Assembly: GCA_900088475.1 (NCBI GenBank)
Contig: FLMG01000562.1
Span: 672 to 11,970, forward strand
From: Hyphochytrium catenoides
Taxonomy: Eukaryota > Sar > Hyphochytriomycetes > Hyphochytriales > Hyphochytriaceae
DNA: 11,299 bases
Direction: 5' to 3'
This document shows, piece after piece, positions 1 through 8,195 of this stretch (position 1 is its first letter; the number at the start of each line of letters is the position of its first letter). A program made the translations under genes and the position numbers. The notes under the pieces were generated by a model. The model was not told where the DNA came from, ran no database searches, and saw only the letters and a program-made list of their open reading frames with translations.

Positions 1-832
1 AACCGACACCATCACCACCTTGCCGCCAAATTTATTACGGGACCCAATTTTTTCCACAAAGAATTTGTCAGGCAAGGCAAGGTTGCCGTAACCTGATTGG
101 CTAACAGCCAATTAAACTTTAAGAATATTAAATTGTAGGAATAAAGTTTATGAAATAAGGAATCAGAATAGCTTGCGCTTTGGAAGCATCTGAAGCTCTA
201 CAATTGTCGTGAAGCTTATTACAAGGGCCGCGGGTATGACTGCTCTGTGGGGTAAGAAGAAGGGAACCTTCGGCATTGTCGGGTTCCTCCGCTGCTCTCC
301 TTGTGGCCTTTGCTCGCCAATATGAAGGGGATCCCAGAGTCGTGTGCAGCTTGCTAGATGTAACGAACAGAAGAGGTCCAGCGCTAAAAGAGCGGGCATC
401 GTGGAGAGCGTCTCCTTTCAGCAGATGCTGGTTATATAGTGGAAGGGAAGACTCTGACTTGCAGCAGCTTGATGTATGGCTGAGGCAACAGTAAGGTCCC
501 TCGCCTTGGTCTGTGATCGAGAGCCTCAACGAGGGCTACCCTGACATAGAGGTCATTAGGTTGTCTTCCATTCACAGTACAGGCTCCCAAGTCTTCTCGC
601 GCAGTGAGAGAAGTCAATACTCTCGTTGATGCCAAGGAACCGACGACGATCCTAAGTGAGATAGCGTACTGCATATCCCGGCTGATCGTAGTCAATTCTT
701 TGTTTTTCCCTGTCTTAGGCCTGGCTTTGACGGGATGGAGGAAGACCGTAAGGAGACGTCTCCCTGAATTCTTCTGCTGTTCATCCAGGAGGAGGTTGCT
801 GAGAGTCGGCGATGGCGATAGACCCTAAACCC
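1..832. other. unassigned region downstream of the Trm10-like gene
   Basis: I see no gene I can support here. On the minus strand a TATA-box-like TATATAA (438-432) lies 33 nt before an ATG at 399. That ATG opens a 78-codon frame (399-163) with a hydrophobic start (MPALLALDLF), but nothing in it resembles a known family and overlapping frames are equally open. The plus-strand frames at 276-494 and 604-828 and the minus frame at 695-432 look like chance openings. A short GGGTTTAGGG, resembling one and a half plant-type telomere units, lies just after the Trm10 stop (minus strand, about 831-822) and is probably coincidental. No AATAAA-type polyadenylation signal is visible just downstream of that stop. 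Confidence 0.5.
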
Positions 833-3601
833 TCATTTCATCCCATCGCCCACTTTGTCAGTTTCCTTGTCATTGCCTGGCGCATCTTCGTCACTTTCGG
901 TTTCTCCTCGTGCCTTTCGTTCCCTCCTCTGACGCTGTCTAGCAGACTCTTTCTGCTGCTTTCTCTGTGACCACACTGTCATCGTCAGAGGCGGTTGCGG
1001 GTATATGACTTCAGAAGAACAAATGAAGAGAGAAGGAAAGTGCGAATTCCAGTGACTATCATGTTTTTAGAACTAACCGAGGGAAGGCATTGTTCGAAAG
1101 CCCACGCCCAGTCGCTTCGCTCTGAAAATCTGGCAAGGATCTGATGGCAAAGAACGGATCAGTTATGTATATGGATCAAGCTTCCTCCCGAAGTTTTCTC
1201 TCACTCTCACTTTCTCCCTCCACCCCCACCCGTCGACGCCTTATCTTGCTGACCCCGCCACCTGGGACCACAATGATAAATGATAAAGCGATCGGTAGAC
1301 CAGGGGAGATGGCCCCTGAAGAGAAAGGAAAAGAAATGCGCAGGAAAGAGTGGCATATAGTACCTCGAAGACCGTGTTAACGTTCAAAATGTGGTCCTGG
1401 TAACTTCTGCCTCGGTAGTGCTCTTGGTAGGGTAGACGACACGTCCGAATTGCCTTTTCCTCTGCGGCTTTCAGGCTGGTACCCTAGGAGACACCGAGCA
1501 GGTGCGATCAGTAGGCTGTAATTCAGTGCCAGAGTATGGGGAGACGAGGAAAAAAGACGTAGGGCGGCATTACAGAGGCTGAAGGAGGCAACACGTAGGA
1601 ATATGGTGTGTGGGACCAATAGAATGTCAATGGGGCCAAAGGCAGAATATCAGGACCTCACCTTCGCTCTAGATCTATCTACAATTCCTCCTAAAGGGAA
1701 GAAGAGTGAGAATGTAAACTTTGGAGAAGAACGTCAGAGGTCTTTAGCTAGAGAGACGCCTTTTGGAGAAGAAGAGACACTCCAAGAGATTAGCGACGTC
1801 TTTTGACGGCAGAAGGAGAGCGGTATAGCCCTAGAGCAGGTAGACTACGATAGGACAGCCGTACCCAGCACATAGATAGCGTCAGTCTCTAATTCAGTGA
1901 GCACGTTCGGGGAGTCTGGGCTCAGGTAGATTAGCCTCTGCATGTAGATAGCCGAAAAAATTTTGCTTTAGAGAACACGAGCACAGGTAGGAGACGAAAG
2001 AAGAATACGAAGATGAGCCATCGATCTTCATTGCGTCTTTTGCAAGGTCAGGAAGACTGCACAGATCGGAAAGAGGATAGCACGCACTCCTCACCACAAA
2101 ACCTGTGAGCAAAGAAAGCGCAACTGAGCCCTCAGCTGATAGTACAAAGTGCCTTACCGCAGAGTCAAGAGTCTCCGTTAGCAAACCAGCCTCCAGTTGG
2201 CAGGCTGTCCAATTCCTTGCTCCAATCTTGTCTAGCGCCTCCTGTACAGGTCCTTTGTAAGAAGTCAGGACCAAACAGAATGGATCTGGCATCCTTTTGA
2301 CTGTCGCATAGCAGAGCTTGGTCTGCTGGACCAGACTCTTCAACTCCTGTTCGTGGGAGAGACGTAAGCGTTTGGACCAGAAGACAAGGGAGGCAACATA
2401 GTGAAAAACGACATGACGCGAAATGGAGAGGCCGTCTCAGCATCCTGACTAAGACGTTTCGTAGGTAGGAGAAACGCCAGCGTAAGAGGAAGAACATTAC
2501 AGTGACGATCGGATAGACAGACAGCGAGACAAAGCAAGAGAATAGTATGCAGCTAGGATTGCTCGCAATACTATGTGTTGGACTGTGGAAGAGATGTTTG
2601 AATAAAGTGAAGCCAAGCGTTAGAATATTAGGATGTAGGGGATCAGATAAGAGGAAGTGGCTACCTTGTCACTCATTATGTCGCCAAAGCTCAAATCTAT
2701 CACAATCTTCCTTCCATTCTGTCTCGCGCTCTCAACTCTAGACTATAGCGTGGCAACGATAAGAGGTACGACAACGAAAAGCCGCGGATGTGAAAGGTCA
2801 CTTCATCGTATAGAAAAGACTGGAAGCTTCAAGAAATGGACCGGCGAAAGAGGTCAGCGATCACCTAACTTAATGTCAAAAAGGGGGAAGCAAGAGATGA
2901 CGATAAAAGGAGGCCCAAAAGAAGCGAAAGAGGTTGCGTTATCACCTGCTGAAGAGCCTGCTTTTCCTTTTCTTCAGCAAGAAATCTCTCTCTTTCGTCT
3001 GCAAGGTAGAAGGTGAAGAAGACGTCCCAAGTATGTTGTTAGCCATGGCCCTGAGGACCTCCCAGGAGGAGGATGGAACAACGCGGGCGGCCAAAGGTAG
3101 CACTCTGAACCCTGTGGCACAGTCCTGCTCTCCCATCGGCGGCTTTTCGCCGCTCTATAGTTTCTGGTTCACTATTATGGAAAGTCTCTCTTTGTTGAGA
3201 TCATTCTTGGCTGTCGATTACTAAGCTGAGACCGGAAGACTCCACCTCAGCCGTACGTCCCACGAGAAAGGTTCCTCTTTTGCTCTTCTCCGGCTTCAGT
3301 GACCTCTTTCTTTTCTCCATCCCTCATCTACCTCTCAATGTGTATCTCTATCGCCTTCTTCGCTGCTTCGTGTGCTTGCTTACCGGTCAGCATCTTTTGG
3401 CTTACCTCGTGGCATCGCCGCCAAGAACGCATATCGTTTCGTCTTCTTCTGCTCATACTTTCGCTTGACCTTTTGGGCCTCAACCGCCTTCCACTTCAAT
3501 CTCTCTGCTTGCTCTCTGGATTCCTGACCTAGATGATGCTTAGATTCGTCGGAATCACGTCCTTGTAAGGCATGGCTGTCAAGAGGCAGCGTGTCGGCCA
3601 T
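833..3601 (-). CDS. Trm10-family tRNA (guanine/adenine-9-N1) methyltransferase, nine exons
   Basis: This is a SAM-dependent SPOUT methyltransferase predicted to methylate N1 of purine 9 in tRNA. Exons, minus strand: 3601-3406, 2998-2946, 2742-2665, 2346-2158, 1937-1865, 1690-1662, 1483-1364, 1140-1078 and 964-833, giving 933 nt and 310 residues. All eight introns are GT-AG and every phase matches. Family signatures appear in order: a basic helical N-terminus (residues 28-83), KIVIDLSFGDIMSDKE (95-110), QQTKLCYA (116-123), LVLTSYKGP (134-142), LIYLSPDSPNVL (174-185), GGIVDRSRAKG (197-207, with the conserved Asp at D201), RTCRLPYQE (219-227), LNVNTVFEIL (239-248), SDWAWAF (255-261) and LPSRK (265-269), then a charged tail. 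The length is typical of the family (about 300-340). No mitochondrial presequence is seen, so I infer a nuclear or cytosolic form. The start ATG at 3601 has context CAGCATGG and an in-frame stop 30 nt upstream. A short upstream exon from an ATG at 3813 is phase-compatible only with unusually small introns. The usual Asn of CYxxNRR is Val125, and that of VDxN is Ser203. Confidence 0.93.
1662..1690 (-). other. 29-nt micro-exon encoding the GG-I-V-D motif of the Trm10-like gene
   Basis: This is exon 6 of the methyltransferase gene. The acceptor is a strong pyrimidine tract ending CCCTTTAG, and the donor is AAG|GTGAGG. The exon enters in phase 1 and leaves in phase 0, and encodes GIVDRSRAK after a split Gly codon. 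It carries D201, the invariant Asp of the family motif. Since 29 is not a multiple of three, skipping the exon would both delete the motif and shift the frame. The assignment is secure because the family motif is restored only when this exon is joined to its neighbours. Confidence 0.88.
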
Positions 3602-4476
3602 GCTGTAGGCTGCTGCTTCTGCGTCTTTCTATAATGACCTAATCCTCGGTCATTCAATTACCTGGCCTCGGCTGAAGCTTCTCTAGCGTCAGAGCTGGGT
3701 CCGATGGTGACGGTGCGGCCCTTGAAGATCTTAATAAAGACCACTGAGGCCTGCTGCTGCTATCAGCAACGCTCTATCGCCCTTCACTGACGATGTTGGC
3801 CCTTCTGGTCCATGTCCGCGCGCTCGGCACATGCATTATTACAAAGAACCCTCAGTCCTCCCCCTGGAGTAGCTGTTGATGGTGAATGTTCTGATGGATT
3901 TCTGAGATGCTTGGCGCTTGCAGACAGACTGACCATCGAATGGGATGAGCTTCCGATCGTCGTCAGCCGCTGGGACAGGCAGCAAGGCGGCTCTTGACGT
4001 TACGAAGAGTTTCTCTTTACTTGAGGAGGCAAGCGCTGATGCGTTGGCAAGAGGGAATCCCATCTGTGCCTTGCAGACATTGGCGGAGCCTTATGTGACA
4101 ACAAGCAGGAAGTAGTCTCTGGATGGGGCCATTCAGCGGAGTGAGGAGAGTGGTGGTGCCGAGGCACTGAGATGCAGTCATCAGGAGGACAGGAGGGTAT
4201 CACAAGCTAGGACTCGGTCTTCTTCTTCTTTCTTCAGAATGGACCGATCAGTGATAGCGAGGACTGCAATGTCTACAACTTCTGGCTGCGCGTTAACAAA
4301 TGGCGATAGAAAACAATCTTATAACCCTCCTATGGTTTGTGCTTATGTGGCACACATAATGAACATCAAAGACAATTCCTGTTGTCGAGCTGGTGCTTCT
4401 CCGCTTCCCATCTTTCTTCCCATCCTCCTCCTATTTCTGCCCTGTGTAGAGATCTACGCTTCTGCTCCGCCGGCAG
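3602..4476. other. interval between the Trm10-like start and the transposase-like stop
   Basis: No gene is certain here. The interval should contain the minus-strand promoter and 5' leader of the Trm10-like gene, but no TATA box stands out. Open frames exist on both strands and several read plausibly, so reading frame alone does not decide. The best candidate is the small plus-strand model at 3945-4309, listed separately. On the minus strand an ATG at 3813 in good context (GACATGG) could begin a short upstream exon of the Trm10-like gene. It would need introns of about 40-70 nt, much shorter than the others in the window. Confidence 0.4.
3945..4309 (+). CDS. possible small spliced gene (weak candidate)
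   Basis: I do not recognise this and it may not be real. A 56-codon frame runs from ATG 3945 to TAG 4113 and has an amphipathic, protein-like middle (SFSLLEEASADALARG, about residues 22-37). Downstream, a very strong acceptor (TCTTCTTTCTTCAG, ending at 4237) precedes a 23-codon open stretch that ends in WLRVNKWR and a stop at 4307-4309. Joining the two in phase would use a weak donor after 4094 (TAT|GTGACA), giving about a 143-nt intron. Another donor at 4111 (AA|GTAGTC) would lead into a different, longer frame after the same acceptor. The opposite strand is also open. There is no homology evidence. Confidence 0.18.
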
Positions 4477-6771
4477 CTAAACTGCCACTCCGCTGTTTGC
4501 CGCTATCCGCCTAAGTACTCCTCGTGAGATGTTGATGACAGGCGAGCCGGCGTTCGCCGGTCTCTCCAGTGGAGAATTGACCGCGTCCCTTCTTGCAGTT
4601 TGAAGGTGATGCTTACAGAGATGATCTTGAGCTTCCAAGAGTGCTTGGGCCACTCTACCGTCAATGCCTAGCTTCAGCGTGTAAGAAGCTAAGTCCTCAA
4701 AATGTGTGACTAGTTGCCCTATGGACGAAAGAGACGCGTCCAACGCCCTGAGTCTGTTCTCTGCGTCTGCCCTTGCGTGGGGATTTGGCTCATACTCTGC
4801 TTCCTCTTCATCCTCGGCAGGGGGTTGGTATCTCCCACGAATCCTCGCTTCTTCGCCATTCTCATCTCCTCCGCCTCCTCCCTCGGGGTGGCCACTAAGA
4901 TAGTCCTCCAGTATCTTTTGCCTGAGCTGGCTGTTAATCGTTTCTGCATCGCCCTCATCGTTCGCTATGTCCAGTGCGCAGACAGCTGAATAACGGTCAA
5001 CGTCATTGTATATCTTGCAGTTTTCAAAGGTAGGTTCGGCCACCTCCATATCGGGCAGTTCCTGGTGGAGATGAGAGATGTGGTCCAGCAGGTCTGAAGT
5101 GGCAGGATCACTGCGTATATCGTACCGAGGAGGAAGTTGGGGAGGAGTAGCAGAAGGAGTTGAGGAAGAAAGAGAAGTATCCATTGCCCCTGAAGGCGCC
5201 GGATGTTCTGTTGAACGAAAGCCTGACTTCTCATAGCATTCAACCAGGAAGGAAGACGGAAGCTCATCCCAGGCCTTCGATATCCAATGAACCACCTTCA
5301 GCATATCCACAAACTCCTCTCTGCCGTGTGTCCTTAGTTCCTCGGTCCCTCCACTCTCGATGACAGAGAGAAGGTAAGAAAGGAGCTTATTCCTATACCG
5401 AAGCTTCATGCTCTCCACCGCTCCCTGGTGCAAGGGATAGTGTTCAGGGTGAAGCTCAGAAGGAAAGTATACCATCTTGACGTGCTTGAGAGAGATGCAA
5501 GAAACACCAGAGTGAGCCACATTGTTGTCCACAAAGAGCAGGACATCTCTTTTCTGCCTCTCCATCTCTCTCTCAAAGTTCTCTAACCAATCGTTGAAGA
5601 TATTCTGTGTGACGGCGGCATGCTTGTTGGCGTACCAAGCGACAGGTAAACAACCAGGAAAAGTTCCTCTGTCCAAATGCCGGAACCTCCTTGGCTTATA
5701 CACATTGTTAACCACAGCAACAGGCTCTTTCTCTCCCGCAAAGTTGCAGCAGATAAGGAGAGTCACCTTACGGGAGGTGGAAGAAGCGGCAGACGTAGCA
5801 ACCGAGAGCGATGCGGTGCGCTGCGACCCTGCAGCTAATCTTGCCTTCTCTGAAGCTTGGAGAACCGTATGAATGGGAAGATCGTCATAGTGCAGCGCTG
5901 TTTCTGTGAGAGAGAAGACATCTCTCTTCTGATAATGCCTCATTAAGAGGCTAAGTCTTTGCCTCCAGCTCCCCATTGCATCTTTTTCTCTTCCTCCGTT
6001 CTCCTCTCGTCGCCCTCCCCTCAAGCCAGCCATTGGGCTCCCAGGGAATGAGGAAGGAGGCTGCTGGGAGAGAGAATGAACCGCTTTCTGAGAGATGTTA
6101 TGTCTCTTCTTGAAAGACTCCAGCCATCCGTTAGACGCTTTGAACTCAGTGTTCCCAACTTTATTGGCGAAGAAAAGAGCCTGCTTCTGGATGACCGGAC
6201 CGCTGACGGGCAGCCCCTTGGCCTTAGCTGCTTGATACCACTTCCCCGTCAAGTGGTTGATCACATCCGCCGGGGACTTGGTTACTTTCCGGCGAGAATC
6301 TTTGTCAAAGTTACGTGCATAGTCTTCTAGGTATTCCGCCTTGCGCTTAAGTAGGCGCTGGATGGCTGAGCGAGAGACTTGAAAGTGGGCAGCTAGGGCG
6401 CGGATGCTCTTTCCTTGTTCTTCGGCCGTAGTGATGAGCTCCACCTTCTTCTCAAGAGAGAGAGAGACACGTTGACCTCCTCCGCCATGAGGGATTTCTC
6501 TCTCTTCCCTTCCTCCTCCTCGCCTACCTGACCTGTGGGCGTTGTCATCTTGAGAAGAGGAAGGCAGATGTCCAGTGAGGCGTGTCGCTCCTGACATCAA
6601 TACAGCCGGTATGCGAGGCTTTGGAACTTGTCGTCTCCGATCCCAGTCCTCGGAGTCCAAACCTGGGGCTCCTGGATCTTGGTGATGCTCCTCAAGGCCG
6701 CTATGTAGCTCGTGGGCGTCTCCCTCATGCTGCCGCCGTCTCCTGCCAAGCTCTGCACCTTTGCCGTACAT
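4477..6771 (-). CDS. pogo/Tigger/CENP-B-like transposase-derived protein with a broken catalytic triad
   Basis: One unspliced 764-codon frame. Residues 101-154 form a psq/CENP-B N-terminal helix-turn-helix (SIRALAAHFQVSRSAIQRLL). Residues about 166-228 form the second, CENP-B/Tc5-type helix-turn-helix (NGWLESFKKRHNIS). Residues about 275-465 form the DDE domain: FSLTETALHY (286-295), TLLICCNFAGEKEPVAVV (337-354), LLFVDNNVAH (411-420), YPLHQGAVESMKLRYR (445-460). A Tigger/jerky-type tail follows (WISKAWDELP, ECYEKSGF; 496-518). In active relatives the triad is Asp of DET, Asp of DN and Asp of PLDQG. Here the positions read Thr289 (codon 5907-5905), Asp415 (5529-5527) and His448 (5430-5428), so cut-and-paste activity is unlikely. 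The C-terminal 240 residues include an acidic stretch (about 651-663) and a helical segment (665-725). The start is uncertain: ATG 6771, or ATG 6597 (706 residues), which omits a low-complexity leader. No convincing terminal inverted repeats were found. It could be a domesticated gene or a recently dead transposon. Confidence 0.85.
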   Translation of the reverse strand: MYGKGAELGRRRRQHEGDAHELHSGLEEHHQDPGAPGLDSEDWDRRRQVPKPRIPAVLMSGATRLTGHLPSSSQDDNAHRSGRRGGGREEREIPHGGGGQRVSLSLEKKVELITTAEEQGKSIRALAAHFQVSRSAIQRLLKRKAEYLEDYARNFDKDSRRKVTKSPADVINHLTGKWYQAAKAKGLPVSGPVIQKQALFFANKVGNTEFKASNGWLESFKKRHNISQKAVHSLSQQPPSSFPGSPMAGLRGGRREENGGREKDAMGSWRQRLSLLMRHYQKRDVFSLTETALHYDDLPIHTVLQASEKARLAAGSQRTASLSVATSAASSTSRKVTLLICCNFAGEKEPVAVVNNVYKPRRFRHLDRGTFPGCLPVAWYANKHAAVTQNIFNDWLENFEREMERQKRDVLLFVDNNVAHSGVSCISLKHVKMVYFPSELHPEHYPLHQGAVESMKLRYRNKLLSYLLSVIESGGTEELRTHGREEFVDMLKVVHWISKAWDELPSSFLVECYEKSGFRSTEHPAPSGAMDTSLSSSTPSATPPQLPPRYDIRSDPATSDLLDHISHLHQELPDMEVAEPTFENCKIYNDVDRYSAVCALDIANDEGDAETINSQLRQKILEDYLSGHPEGGGGGDENGEEARIRGRYQPPAEDEEEAEYEPNPHARADAENRLRALDASLSSIGQLVTHFEDLASYTLKLGIDGRVAQALLEAQDHLCKHHLQTARRDAVNSPLERPANAGSPVINISRGVLRRIAANSGVAV

Positions 6772-6872
6772 ACTGCTCTAATGCCGCCACTAATGTTATC
6801 TGCTGTTGAGTTCCTTGTATCGGTGTCGTTCCCTGGCTTGCACGCCCCGGCCAAGAGAGTACCACGCACCAC
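6597..6872 (-). CDS. unknown upstream ORF ending in a TGATG overlap with the transposase frame
   Basis: This minus-strand frame is open from just after a TAA near 6888 to a TGA at 6599-6597. The stop shares its A with an ATG at 6597-6595, which is codon 59 of the transposase-like frame. The sequence is mixed and protein-like (VRGTLLAGACKPGNDTDTR near the start) but matches no family I know. No ATG opens it. The first in-frame ATG would leave 43 residues, so if real it starts in an upstream exon or belongs to a host gene broken by insertion. It contains good donor-like sites (GCA|GTATGT and CAG|GTTTGG). An open frame of about 96 codons is not rare by chance in 11 kb. Confidence 0.25.
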   Translation of the reverse strand: MVRGTLLAGACKPGNDTDTRNSTADNISGGIRAVCTAKVQSLAGDGGSMRETPTSYIAALRSITKIQEPQVWTPRTGIGDDKFQSLAYRLY

Positions 6873-6888
6873 GAGGAGCTTGACTTAG

Positions 6889-7191
6889 CTCGAATGACTT
6901 AACCGCCCTCTCAAGCAACAGCCATCGGACCAGGCCAATCTCCCTGTGTCGTGGTTGACAGCCTGTGCCTATCGGTTCGAAGGTGCTGGTGGTAGGATAG
7001 GATAGCGTTTAGTAGACAAGAAAGCGAAGTGAGTCTATCGTATGTCTTCCTTCGCTTCGTCTGGGCTTGTACTACGGAGGTTGAAGATGCGAATCCGAAC
7101 TGAGAGAGACCGAGAGAGGTTCTACCTTTGGGAAGAATGCCTTTTGAAGGCTATCTGGGCTCTCCTAGACATTGGGGACAATTCAAACGTA

Positions 7192-7235
<44 letters not shown>

Positions 7236-7246
7236 GGGGAGAGAAA

Positions 7247-7280
<34 letters not shown>

Positions 7281-8195
7281 AAGAGAAAGAGAGAGAGAGA
7301 GAGAGAAATAAAAAAATGAGAGAGAGAGAGAGCAGAGCGGGCTGGAGAGCTCAACTGCAATACAGAGTGTAGATCAAGGTATGGAAAGGGCAAGACTAGA
7401 TATTTGGCGAAGGTCCACCGACCCTTCTGGTGGGCAGAGAGGTATTGAGGGAGAGTCATCGGTTTGTTTCTGTCCCTGAAAAGCAGTGTGGGTTTGGCAA
7501 GCGCTGCTTCTTATCCCTGTCTCTCTTCCTCACACTGCGTGTTTGGGACAGCCATGACCGCAGCCCTTAGAATACCGGTAACGGCAATTTCTCACTGGGA
7601 TTTAGTCGAAAAGATCAGGGCATCCCTACACACACACCTCGGTTTTCTCCCAATATCTATCACGTATGTCACAATATCGACCGTGGTTATTTTGATCTTT
7701 GATGGTTATTTACCACTTCAGATTAATCGTGGTTGAGTTTGAGAAGCTGCAGGAAGGCTTCAGGTCATCATCCGTTAGACTCTTCACAGATAGACGGCCG
7801 CGGACTAGTAAATGAAAGTGCCAAGTTGTAGCCCGGTGGTGAAGCAGTTCACATGCTCCTCCTCTAGCTATCTCACCTCGAGGCTCAAGGAGGGACGAGT
7901 AGGCGATTGCTATTTTGCCGTACGAGGAGGCACAAGATGGTAGTTCTACTCCATTGCTAGTCGTACGCTACAGAAATTGAGTATGGCAGGGGTGGGGTCT
8001 TGCTTGGCCTGTAAAGGTTCTCTCGGACGCATGGAGAGACTAACGGCCTGTGCACAGAAGAAGTATGTTCGTCATAGAAGGTAGTGTCATAGTATCGTAG
8101 AGGCGGTGTCGTGCCAGACCTTAATATTATTAGGGGTTTCGCTGAGTACTAATGTTACATTTAGAAGAGCTAACCAGGAGCGGATTGGCAGCATG
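6889..8195. other. apparent intergenic region
   Basis: About 1.3 kb with no gene I can support. It holds the (GA)n tract listed separately. A plus-strand ATG at 7042 opens 49 codons before the repeat, ending at a possible donor (AAC|GTAAGA), but its context is poor and the rest of that frame is only Arg/Glu read-through of the repeat. Another plus-strand ATG at 7554 (GCCATGACC) opens about 60 codons ending at 7734, with a hydrophobic stretch and no recognisable motif. The right end, 8195 downwards, should be the 3' UTR of the spliced gene starting at 9927; no clear AATAAA is visible. Confidence 0.5.
7192..7332. repeat. (GA)n polypurine microsatellite
   Basis: Nearly uninterrupted GA dinucleotides run from 7192 to about 7308, broken by single A or G insertions (GAAAGA, GGGGGA). 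After a short AATAAAAAAATGA interruption, a second GA run follows from about 7316 to 7332. It is purine-only on the plus strand and pyrimidine-only on the minus strand. The Arg/Glu and Ser/Leu ORFs that cross it are repeat artefacts. Such tracts are hypervariable and can form triplex DNA; I see no evidence of function here. Confidence 0.95.

Noticed and set aside
822-833. CCCTAAACCCTC as an interstitial telomere repeat
   Set aside because: Only about one and a half units are present, within chance expectation.
1894-2343. 149-codon minus-strand ORF as a single gene
   Set aside because: Its first part is exon 4 of the Trm10-like gene; after the donor at 2157 (GCG|GTAAGG) the frame is only intron read-through.
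1603-3532. Several plus-strand ORFs of 60-120 codons (1603-1806, 2657-3016, 2934-3224, 3280-3468, 3299-3532)
   Set aside because: They are antisense to exons and introns of the Trm10-like gene, whose family motifs fix the coding strand as minus.
4511-6888. Inverted match CTAAGT..TCCTCGTG (about 4512-4526) with CACGAGGAG..ACTTAG (about 6869-6888) as terminal inverted repeats
   Set aside because: The match needs a gap, a 9-mer match between two such flanks is expected by chance, the left copy lies inside the ORF, and it lacks the usual CAG start of pogo/Tigger ends.
6972-6981. GGTTCGAAG resembling a tRNA T-loop
   Set aside because: No acceptor, D or anticodon stems can be built around it; other GTTCGA/GTTCAA hits (about 1092 and 10939) also fail.
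7042-7319. Arg/Glu-rich plus-strand ORFs and Ser/Leu-rich minus-strand ORF
   Set aside because: They are translations of the (GA)n microsatellite.
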